Source: Nemertoderma westbladi (Eukaryota; Xenacoelomorpha; Nemertodermatida; Nemertodermatidae). Taken from it: a DNA stretch of 64,000 nt. Positions 27,561 to 37,248 of this stretch are shown here, one piece after another. A program made the position numbers and the translations under genes. Location of the stretch: positions 124,001 to 188,000 of the forward strand of contig JAUCBJ010000916.1 of assembly GCA_032718475.1 (NCBI GenBank). The letters run 5' to 3'. Positions within the stretch are counted from its first letter, which is position 1. Each line of letters starts with the position of its first letter. The notes under the pieces were generated by a model. The model searched no databases and was not told the DNA's origin. It worked only from the letters and a program-made list of their open reading frames with translations.

Positions 27561-28729
27561 CTCAATCACATACACCCCCGTCACGGCTATCCTATTACAG
27601 GGGCTGGATCACTCAATCACATACACCCCCGTCACGCCTATCCTATTACAGGGGCTGGATCACTCAATCACATACTCCCCCGTCACGCCTATCCTATTAC
27701 TGGGGCTGGATCACTCAATCACATACACCCCCGTCACGTCTAGCCTATTACAGGCGCTGGATCACTCAATCACATACACCCCCGTCACGCCTATCCTATT
27801 ACAGGGACTGGATCACTCAATGACATGCACCCCCGTCACGCCTATCCTTTTACAGGGGCTGGATCACTCAATGACATACACCCCCGTCACGCTTATCCTA
27901 TTACGGGGGCTCGATAACTCAATCACACACACCCCCGTCACGCCTATCCTATTACAGGGTCTGGATCACTCAATCACATACACCCCCGTCACGCCTATCC
28001 TATTACAGGGTCTGGATCACTCAATCACATACACCCCGGTCACGCCTATCCTATTACATGGGCTGGATCACTCAATTACATACACCCCCGTCACGCCTAT
28101 CCTATTACAGGGGCTCGATAACTCAATCACACACATACCTCCGTCACGCCTATCCTATTACAGGGTCTGGATCACTCAATCACATACACCCCCGTCACGC
28201 CTATCTTATTACAGGGGCTGGATCACTCAATGACATACACCCCCGTCATGCCCATCCTATTACGGGTGCTCGATAACTCAATCACACACACCCCCGTCAC
28301 GCCTATCCTATTACAGGGTCTGGATCACTCAATCACATACACCCCCGTCACGCCTATCCTATTACAGGGGCTGGATCATTCAATCACATACACCGCCGTC
28401 ACGCCTATCCTATTACGGGTGCTCGATAACTCAATCACACACACACCCGTCACGCCTATCCTATTACAGGGGCTGGATCACTCAATCACATACACCCCCG
28501 TCACGCCTATCCTATTACAGGGGCTGGATCACTCAATGACATACACACCCGTCATGCCTATCCTATTACGGGTGCTCGATAACTCAATCACACACACCCC
28601 CGTCACGCCTATCCTATTACAGGGGCTGGATCACTCAATCTCATACACCCCCGTCACACCTATCCTATCACAGGGGTTGGATCACTCAATCACATACACC
28701 CCCGTCACGCCTATCCTATTACAGGGTCT

Positions 28730-29430
28730 GGATCACTCAATCACATACACCCCCGTCATGCCTATCCTATTACGGGGGCTCGATAACTCAATCACACACA
28801 CCCCCGTCACGCCTATCCTATTACAGGGTCTGGCTAGATCACTCAATCACATACACCCCCGTCACGCCTATCATATTACAGGGGCTCGATAACTCAATCA
28901 CACACACCCCCGTCACGCCTATCCTATTACATGGGCTGGATTACTCAATCACATACTCCCCCGTCATGCCTATCCTATTACAGGGGTTGGATCACTCAAT
29001 CACATACACCCCCGTCACAGCTGTCCTATTACAGGCGCTGGATCACTCAATCACATACACCCCCGTCACGCCTATCCTATTACAGGGACTGGATCACTCA
29101 ATGACATGCACCTCCGTCACGCCTATCCTATTACAGGGGCTGGATCACTCAATGACATACACCCCCGTCATGCTTATCCTATTACGGGGGCTCGATAACT
29201 CAATCACACACACCCCCGTCACGCCTATCCTATTACAGGGTCTGGATCACTCAATCACATACAACCCCGTCACGCCTATCCTATTACAGGGTCTGGATCA
29301 CTCAATCACATACACCCCGGTCACGCCTATCCTATTACATGGGCTGGATCACTCAATCACATACACCCCCTCACGCCTATCATATTACAGGGGCTCGATA
29401 ACTCAATCAAACACACCCCCAACACGCCTA
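28730..29430 (+). repeat. Segment duplicated 3,777 bp downstream, first copy
   Basis: The GGTCTGGCTAGATC unit at 28829 and CATGCACCTCCG at 29105 recur at 32606 and 32882, both offset by exactly 3,777 bp (74 units plus 3). The shared variants GTCACAGCTGTCC and CCCCCAACACGCC confirm about 700 bp of paired sequence; the partner is about 32507-33207. Confidence 0.8.
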
Positions 29431-29879
29431 TCCTATTACATGGGCTGGATCACTCAATCACATACACCCCCGTCACGCCTATCCTATTACAGGGGCTGGA
29501 TCACTCAATCACATACACCCCCGTCACGGCTATCCTATTACAGGGGCTGGATCACTCAATCACATACACCCCCGTCACGCCTATCCTATTACAGGGGCTG
29601 GATCACTCAATCACATACACCCCCGTCACGGCTATCCCATTACAGGGGCTGGATCACTCAATCACATACATCCCCGTCACGCCTATCCTATTACAGGGAC
29701 TGGATCACTCAATGACATACACCCCCGTCACGCCTATCCTATTACAGGGGCTGGATCACTCAATGACATACACCACCGTCACGCCTATCCTATTACAGGG
29801 GCTGGATCAATCAATCACATACACCCCCGTCACGCCTATCCTATTACATGGGCTGGATCACTCAATCACATACACCCCC

Positions 29880-30490
29880 GTCACGCCTATCCTATTACAG
29901 GGTCTGGATCACTCAATCACATACACCACCGTCACGCCTATCCTATTTCAGGGTCTGGATCACTCAATCACATACACCCCGGTCACGCCTATCCTATTAC
30001 AGGGCCTGGATCACTCAATGACATACACCCCCGTCACGCCCATCCTATTACGGGTGCTCGATAACTCAATCACATACACCCCCGTCACGCCTATCCTATT
30101 ACAGGGGCTGTATCATTCAATCACATACACCCCTGTCACGCCTATCCTATTACAGTGGCTCGATCACTCAATCACATACACCCCCGTCACGCCTATCCTA
30201 TTACAGGGGCTGGATCACTCAATCACATACACCACCGTCACGCCTATCCTATTTCAGGGTCTGGATCACTCAATCACATACACCCCGGTCACGCCTATCC
30301 TATTACAGGGCCTGGATCACTCAATGACATACACCCCCGTCACGCCCATCCTATTACGGGTGCTCGATAACTCAATCACATACACCCCCGTCACGCCTAT
30401 CCTATTACAGGGGCTGTATCATTCAATCACATACACCCCTGTCACGCCTATCCTATTACAGTGGCTCGATCACTCAATCACATACACCCC
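29880..30490 (+). repeat. Tandem 306-bp (6-unit) duplication
   Basis: The series CACCACCGTC, CTATTTCAGGG, CAGGGCCTGG, GGGCTGTATCATTC, CAGTGGCTCGATC is present twice in direct succession, exactly 306 bp apart (compare 30155 with 30461). No difference between the copies was noticed by eye. Confidence 0.8.
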
Positions 30491-32506
30491 CGTCACGCCT
30501 ATCCTATTACAGGGGCTGGATCACTCAATCACATACACCCCCGTCACGGCTATCCTATTACAGGGGCTGGATCACTCAATCACATACACCCCCGTCACGC
30601 CTATCCTATTACAGGGGCTGGATCACTCAATCAAATACTCCCCCGTTACGCCTATCCTATTACAGGGGCTGGATCACTCAATCACATACACCCCCGTCAC
30701 GGCTATCCTATTACAGGGGCTGGATCACTCAATCACATACACCCCCGCCACGCCTATCCTATTACAGGGGCTGGATCACTCAATGACATACACCCCCGTC
30801 ACGCCCATCCTATTACGGGTGCTCGATAACTCAGTCACACACACCCCCGTCGCGCCTATCCTATTACAGGGTCTGGATCACTCAATCACATACACCCCCG
30901 TCACGCCTATCCTATTACAGGGGCTGGATCATTCAATCACATACACCCCCGTCACGCCTATCCTATTACGGGTGCTCGATAACTCAATCACACACACCCC
31001 CGTCACGCCTATCATATTACAGGGTCTGGATCACTCAATCACATACACCCCCGTCACGCCTATCCTATTACATGGGCTGAATCACTCAATCACATACACC
31101 CCCGTCACGCCTATCCTATTACATGGTCTGGATCACTCAATCACATACACCCCCATCACGCCTATCCTATTACGGGGGCTCGATATCTCAATCACACACA
31201 CCCCCGTCACGCCTATCCTATTACAGGGTCTGGATCACTCAATCACATACACCCCCGTCACGCCTATCATATTACAGGGGCTCGATAACTCAATCACACA
31301 CACCCCCGTCACGCCTATCCTATTACATGGGCTGGATCACTCAATCACATACACCCCCGTCACGCCTATCCTATTACAAGGGCTGGATCACTCAATCACA
31401 TACACCCCCGTCACGGCTATCCTATTACAGGGGCTGGATCACTCAATCACATACACCCCCGTCACGCCTATCCTATTACAGGGGCTGGATCTCTTAATCA
31501 CATACTCCCCCGTCACGCCTATCCTATTACAGGGGCTGGATCACTCAATCACATACACCCCCGTCATGGCTATCCTATTACAGGCGCTGGATCACTCAAT
31601 CACATACACCCCCGTCACGCCTATCCTATTACAGGGACTGGATCACTCAATGACATACACCTCCATCACGCCTATCCTATTACAGGGGCTGGATCACTCA
31701 ATGACACACACCCCCGTCACTCCTATCCTATTACGGGGGGTCGATAACTCAATCACACACACCCCCGTCACGCCTATCCTATTACAGGGTCTGGATCACT
31801 CAATCACATACACCCCCGTCACGCCTATCCTATTACAGGGGCTGGATCACTCAATCACATACACCCCCGTCACGCCTATCCTATTACAGGGGCTGGATCA
31901 CGCAATCACAAACACCCCCGTCACGCCTATCCTATTACAAGGGCTGGATCACTCAATCACATACAACCCCGTCATGCCTATCCTATTACAGGGTCTGGAT
32001 CGCTCAATCACATACACCCCCGTCACGCCTATCCTATTACAGGGTCTGGATCTCTCAATCACATACACCCCCGTCACGCCTATCCTATTACAGGGTCTGG
32101 ATCATTCAATCACATACACCCCCGCCACGCCTATCCTATTACAGGGGCTGGATCACTCAATCACATACACCCCCGTCACGCCTATCATATTACAGGGACT
32201 GGATCACTCAATCACATACACCCCCGTCACGCCTATCCTATTACAGGGGCTGGATCACTCAATCACATACACCCCCGTCACGCCTATCCTATTACAGGGG
32301 CTGGATCACTCAATCACATACACCCCCGTCACGCCTATCCTATTACAGGGTCTGGATCACTCAATCACATACACCCCGGTCACTCCTATCCTATTACAGG
32401 GGCTGGATCACTCAATCACATACAACCCCGTCACGCCTATCCTATTACAAGGGCTGGATCACTCAATCACATACACCCCCACCACGCCTATCCTATTACA
32501 GGGTCT

Positions 32507-33207
32507 GGATCACTCAATCACATACACCCCCGTCATGCCTATCCTATTACGGGGGCTCGATAACTCAATCACACACACCCCCGTCACGCCTATCCTATTA
32601 CAGGGTCTGGCTAGATCACTCAATCACATACACCCCCGTCACGCCTATCATATTACAGGGGCTCGATAACTCAATCACACACACCCCCGTCACGCCTATC
32701 CTATTACATGGGCTGGATTACTCAATCACATACTCCCCCGTCATGCCTATCCTATTACAGGGGCTGGATCACTCAATCACATACACCCCCGTCACAGCTG
32801 TCCTATTACAGGCGCTGGATCACTCAATCACATACACCCCCGTCACGCCTATCCTATTACAGGGACTGGATCACTCAATGACATGCACCTCCGTCACGCC
32901 TATCCTATTACAGGGGCTGGATCACTCAATGACATACACCCCCGTCATGCTTATCCTATTACGGGGGCTCGATAACTCAATCACACACACCCCCGTCACG
33001 CCTATCCTATTACAGGGTCTGGATCACTCAATCACATACAACCCCGTCACGCCTATCCTATTACAGGGTCTGGATCACTCAATCACATACACCCCGGTCA
33101 CGCCTATCCTATTACATGGGCTGGATCACTCAATCACATACACCCCCTCACGCCTATCATATTACAGGGGCTCGATAACTCAATCAAACACACCCCCAAC
33201 ACGCCTA
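32507..33207 (+). repeat. Segment duplicated 3,777 bp upstream, second copy
   Basis: Partner of 28730-29430, with the same variant order. The copies diverge after the CCCCCAACACGCC unit, where this copy continues with a GGATCACGCAATCACAAAC unit instead of an ACATGGGCTGG unit. Confidence 0.8.
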
Positions 33208-34026
33208 TCCTATTACAGGGGCTGGATCACGCAATCACAAACACCCCCGTCACGCCTATCCTATTACAAGGGTTGGATCACTCAATCACATACAACCCCG
33301 TCATGCCTATCCTATTACAGGGTCTGGATCTCTCAATCACATACACCCCCGTCACGCCTATCATATTACAGGGGCTCGATAACTCAATCACATACACCCC
33401 CGTCACGCCTATCCTATTACAGGGGCTGGATCACTCAATCACATACACCCCCGTCACGCCTATCCTATTACAGGGGCTGGATCACTCAATCACATACACC
33501 CCCGTCACGCCTATCCTATTACAGGGTCTGGATCACTCAATCACATACACCCCGGTCACTCCTATCCTATTACAGGGGCTGGATCACTCAATCACATACA
33601 ACCCCGTCACGCCTATCCTATTACAAGGGCTGGATCACTCAATCACATACACCCCCACCACGCCTATCCTATTACAGGGGCTGGATCACGCAATCACAAA
33701 CACCCCCGTCACGCCTATCCTATTACAAGGGCTGGATCACTCAATCACATACAACCCCGTCATGCCTACCCTATTACAGGGTCTGGATCTCTCAATCACA
33801 TACACCCCCGTCACGCCTATCCTATTACAGGGTCTGGATCATTCAATCACATACACCCCCGTCACGCCTATCCTATTACATGGGCTGGATCACTCAATCA
33901 CACACACCCCCGTCACGCCTATCCTATTACAGGGTCAGGATCACTCAATCACATACATCCCCGTCACGCCTATCCTGTTACGGGGGCTGGATCACTCAAT
34001 CACATACACCCCCGTCACGGCTATCC

Positions 34027-34032
34027 TATTAC
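34027..34032 (+). other. Left 6-bp target site duplication (TATTAC)
   Basis: TATTAC precedes the left inverted repeat and is repeated at 35929-35934 after the right one. Removing the element and one copy restores a canonical satellite unit. Confidence 0.9.
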
Positions 34033-34434
34033 TACGGAAGCCCACAGTGGCCACTAAACTTCACACATAAGAACTGCTCTCAATATGTGTGAGAGGTTGT
34101 CTTTTGTGTGTGAGAGGTTGTCTTTGTGTGTGAGAGGTTGTCTTTGTGTGTGAGAGGTTGTCTTTGTGTGTGAGAGGTTATCTTTGTGTGTGAGAGGTTG
34201 TCTTGGTGTGTGAGAGGTTGTCTTTGTGTATGAGAGGTTGTCTGTGTGTGAGAGAGGTTGTCTTTGTGTGAGAGGTTGTCTTTGTGTGTGAGGTTGTCTT
34301 GGTGTGTGAGAGGTTGTCTTTGTGTGTGAGAGGTTGTCTTTGTGTGAGAGGTTGTCTTTGTGTGTGAGAGGTTGTCTTTGAGTGTGAGAGGTTGTCTTTG
34401 AGTGAGAGGTTGACTTTGTGTGTGAGAGGTTGTC
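34033..34434 (+). repeat. Left terminal inverted repeat with about 17-18 copies of a 20-bp repeat
   Basis: About 60 bases of unique terminal sequence, then tandem 20-mers (core TGTGTGAGAGGTTGTCTTTG, with shortened and single-base variants) up to GTTGTC at 34434. The minus-strand open frame across it (34054-34452, His-Thr-Gln-Arg-Gln repeats) is a translation of the tandem repeat, not a gene. Confidence 0.9.
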
Positions 34435-35224
34435 AGCTCCGCAATTCAACAATTATATTAAAAAATGCGCGAAATTTGCCTGTAGGCTTAGCTATAAATA
34501 GGCCTGTATGCTTACGGCTGTAGTAGTGCAGTAGTGCATACTGCTGTCGTGTGGTTAACGCTGTAACGGTAGGCCTGTAAAGGTTTGGACGTTGTCTTTG
34601 TTATGATGAAAATAATATAGTTTTGGTTCTGGTTTTTAATGTCTAACTTTCAACTTATTATTACGGTCTCCAAATATAATTTTACCGGTAATTAAATCTA
34701 TTCTATTTCTCTTTCTCTCTCCCTCCTAATGAAAGTTAGATGCAGTATTTAAGCAAGCTAGTGTTAGTGGTTTCTTGCAGCAGACATGTGAGATGTCACT
34801 CTGATAAATATCTGTTTAATTGACATCTACTGTATAAGGGCTATTATTGGGACTACATCTGTTTTGCACATGAAATCAACATGCTGTATCTTAAGTAAAT
34901 AAATAAGGTGTTTTGCTTTGTAGAAAGATAGGTAAAATGTCTCGACTAACAATTTTATGAAAATACTAAATTTGATTTTGTGATTAAATTATTTCTAAGC
35001 TTCCTTGACTATTCGGCATGCACTACAGGCCTACTGCTGTGTGCTGTACTGTTGCTGTGTTGGTTGGTTGTAGTTCTACCTGTCTGTCGCCTGTTGGTTC
35101 GGTACCAATTCTTAAATTCTAACTGTATTTGTAAACACCGTCTTACAATGTCAGAATGTTGTGTTCTAGATGCCACAGTGTTGTACCTATCGGATCCGTA
35201 TTTTGTAACCTCTGAGGGGAATAG
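34435..35224. other. Anonymous interior of the transposon
   Basis: AT-rich, with no recognised gene. The open frame at 34980-35252 starts with GTG and has no ATG until about residue 57. Its hydrophobic stretch LLLCAVLLLCWLVVVLPVC is striking but is followed by unrelated sequence. It ends at the AG used as the putative acceptor of the next feature and could be intron. Confidence 0.5.
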
Positions 35225-35630
35225 ATTCAACGCGGCAGCGACGAGAGACTGACCACTCTGGAGGAGACGCTAATGCGATTTCGGGAATTTCTATCAGAGA
35301 AGAAGAAAGGCCATCTTCAGCCGGTGCCGTCGTCCAGTCCAAAGCGCTCAAAAACGGATGCTGATGTGTCAGTGAATATCGGAGCCTGTGTTTATACCAA
35401 CAACATTCGCATTTTAAAACAAGTCTGGCGGAAGACTATACAACTAACTATCTCTAAAAATGCAAATTATGGTGAACTTCTCGAATTATCGATACGGAAA
35501 TACCGAGCCCTTTATAAAGATGTATTTAAATCCTCCATTCCTGATGATAGATTAATGCTATTAAATATATGGACAAGACACCCGCAGATAAGTTGCCGAT
35601 TGACAAGGGGGACTTTATATTAACAAAATA
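35225..35630 (+). pseudogene. Broken exon-like gene fragment captured inside the transposon
   Basis: From an AG at 35223-35224, a possible splice acceptor, the frame opens with ERLTTLEETLMRFREFLSEK. A Ser/Pro/Lys-rich linker follows (SSSPKRSK), then a compact domain with VNIGACVYTNNI, RKTIQLTISKNANYGELLEL and PDDRLMLL. Near 35560 the frame breaks: its natural continuation, DKTPADKLPIDKGDFILTKY, is in another frame one base away. The sequence then stops dead at the right inverted repeat. Helix, linker, then a ubiquitin-like 'DGxxxLP...F.L..Y' ending is the layout I recall from uncharacterised, lineage-expanded proteins of sea urchins, lancelets and cnidarians. That family match is from memory and should be tested. 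The piece is both frameshifted and truncated, so it is non-functional as a gene. Confidence 0.6.
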
Positions 35631-35928
35631 TCACACACAAAGACAACCTCTCACACACCAAGACAACCTCACACACAAAGACAACCTCTCACACAAAGAC
35701 AACCTCTCTCACACACAGACAACCTCTCATACACAAAGACAACCTCTCACACACCAAGACAACCTCTCACACACATAGACAACCTCTCACACATAATGGT
35801 CAACCTCTCACACACAAAGACGACCTCTCACACATAAAGACAACTTCTCACACACAAAGACAACCTTCTCACACATATTGAGAGCAGTTCTTATGTGTGA
35901 AGTTTAGTGGCCACTGTGGGCTTCCGTA
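35631..35928 (-). repeat. Right terminal inverted repeat with about 12 copies of the 20-bp repeat
   Basis: Reverse complement of the left arm. It is about 100 bp shorter because it has fewer 20-mers, and those copies carry more single-base changes (for example GAGAAGTTGTC and GAGGTCGTC read on the minus strand). The outer about 60 bases match the left end nearly perfectly. Confidence 0.9.
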
Positions 35929-36270
35929 TATTACAGGGTCTGGATCATTCAATCACATACACCCCCGTCACGCCTATCCTATTACAGGGTCTGGATCACT
36001 CAATCACATACACCCCCGTCACGCCTATCATATTACAGGGTCAGGATCACTCAATCACATACATCCCCGTCACGCCTATCCTGTTACGGGGGCTGGATCA
36101 CTCAATCACATACACCCCCGTCACGGCTATCCTATTACAGGGTCTGGATCACTCAATCACATACAACCCCGTCATGCCTATCCTATTACAGGGTCTGGAT
36201 CACTCAATCACATACATCCCCGTCCTAGCTATCCTATTACAGGGTCTGGATCACGCAATCACATCAACCC
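35929..36270 (+). repeat. 51-bp satellite, block 2 (about 6.7 units)
   Basis: It continues the unit interrupted by the transposon, beginning with the second TATTAC. It includes variants seen just before the element (GGTCAGGATCAC with CATCCCCGTC; CTGTTACGGGGG), so a local duplication preceded or accompanied the insertion. It ends inside a unit at GCAATCACAT, where unique DNA begins. Confidence 0.95.
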
Positions 36271-37248
36271 ATATCGCGTTTTTTTCAGTCACTGTTTGCC
36301 GATGTAGTTGTGTTTAGTGTTTGTGATTTTACATGCATCACGAAGATATACAATTTAATGAACGCCTTTATGTACCTACTGTATAAACTCTTAACAAGTT
36401 TGTTGCCAGTTCGTTTTCGTAGAAATTGATCCGATATTATTTTTAGGTATTATGGACGTTTATAATAGGGCCTTACAATCAATAGCATTGAAATGATTTG
36501 GCATGTAGCAACTTGTATGGAAATAATACACAATTCGTTTACATTGTCAACCACATCCCTTTGTATGTAGAAGAAACCTCCTCGACAATAGGGCAGGAGG
36601 GTAGCATTGGGACGGGAATGGAATATGTATTTCTTAATTAGTTGGTTCTCATAGAATTCACTGAAGTTCGCCAAGATAATGAATGAAGTCTATTATACAT
36701 AACATAATGCAGTGGGCTATTATTCTATAAGCCACTCATAGCCTGCACGTGCACAATGCACGTTTATTATTACAAACCTATACATACAAGGATGAGACTC
36801 GACCAACTTTGCTAATTAAGGGGGTCTTAACTCTGAAAAGAATTTGAAATGAATTTGGCATCCCACGTGTACTAGGCAGGCCCTATACCAGATCACAGTT
36901 ATAGTTACTGTATAATGAATCTATAGAAATGGTAAAGTAATTGATGGCGACTAAAAATATTTACTTGGAAAATCAGCAAACTGTCATAGAATAAACAATC
37001 TGCATAATAATGCATTACAATGATTCTACGAACATACTTTGATAAATGCGATGTGACATACCATGCCTAGCGAGCTTTACCATGCCTAAGCCATGAAATA
37101 CCGACACAATTCTATCGGTTCCAGGTAGGGCTGGTTATCCCGGTAACCCGGGATCCCGGAAGAAAATGCAATCCTGAAATCGGGAATTTAGTTAGAGCTT
37201 TTCTACAGTCTGACAGTAGCAATTTAATATATCGTGACGTATATATGC
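36271..37248. other. Unique AT-rich DNA between satellite and 23-bp array, no supported gene
   Basis: The minus-strand open frame at 36450-36674 (74 codons) starts with TTG and matches nothing I recognise. Two small dyads are present: ACGTGCA / TGCACGT with a 3-base loop at 36747-36763, and the perfect 12-base palindrome CCGGGATCCCGG at 37148-37159. The latter lies in a GC-rich patch (TAGGGCTGGTTATCCCGG) that faintly resembles a hAT terminus, but no partner end was found. Confidence 0.5.

Larger units (their letters stand above)
2837..34032 (+). repeat. 51-bp satellite, block 1 (about 606 units)
   Basis: Head-to-tail copies of a 51-bp unit, all in the same orientation. Key parts in order are GGGGCTGGATCAC, TCAATCACATACA, CCCCCGTCACG and CCTATCCTATTAC. 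Two unit classes alternate: one with CTGGATCACTC and ACATACACC, and one with CTCGATAACTC and ACACACACC. Single-base variants are shared in blocks, producing higher-order repeats listed separately. Unit length is 51 in most copies, with rare indels (for example 10908, 11740, 14921). The array is interrupted only by the LINE tail at 20503-20796 and ends exactly at the inverted-repeat transposon insertion (34033). The consensus has no stop in the three forward frames and stops in all three reverse frames. Long open frames such as 11208-14591 (1,127 codons) are therefore a by-product of repetition. No evidence of protein function was seen. Confidence 0.98.
34033..35928. mobile_element. Inverted-repeat DNA transposon with TACGG...CCGTA ends, IS3EU-like, non-autonomous
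   Basis: A 1,896-bp element inserted in a satellite unit with a 6-bp target duplication. The first about 60 bases (starting TACGGAAGCCCACAGTGG) reappear as a near-perfect reverse complement at the right end. Just inside, both arms carry a 20-bp tandem repeat (core GAGAGGTTGTCTTTG) in opposite orientation, as in Foldback-type elements. From memory of the Repbase classification, 5'-TAYGG...CCRTA-3' ends with 6-bp duplications are the signature of the IS3EU superfamily, and this fits both. No transposase was found; the interior holds about 790 bp of anonymous sequence and a broken exon-like gene piece. The element would have to be mobilised by a transposase encoded elsewhere. Confidence 0.85.

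Noticed and set aside
2837-34032. CRISPR array
   Set aside because: There are no unique spacers: the whole 51-bp unit repeats, and the context is eukaryotic.
34054-34452. 132-codon minus-strand and 69-codon plus-strand (35569-35778) Thr/Gln/Asn-rich open frames
   Set aside because: They translate the 20-bp tandem repeats in the transposon's inverted arms. Only the first about 20 residues of the second belong to the captured gene fragment.
34980-35252. 90-codon open frame with a hydrophobic stretch, as a membrane protein
   Set aside because: GTG start, hydrophobic part lies before the first ATG, no family recognised; it may be intron before the captured exon.
36450-36674. 74-codon minus-strand open frame
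   Set aside because: TTG start, no family recognised, and length expected by chance.
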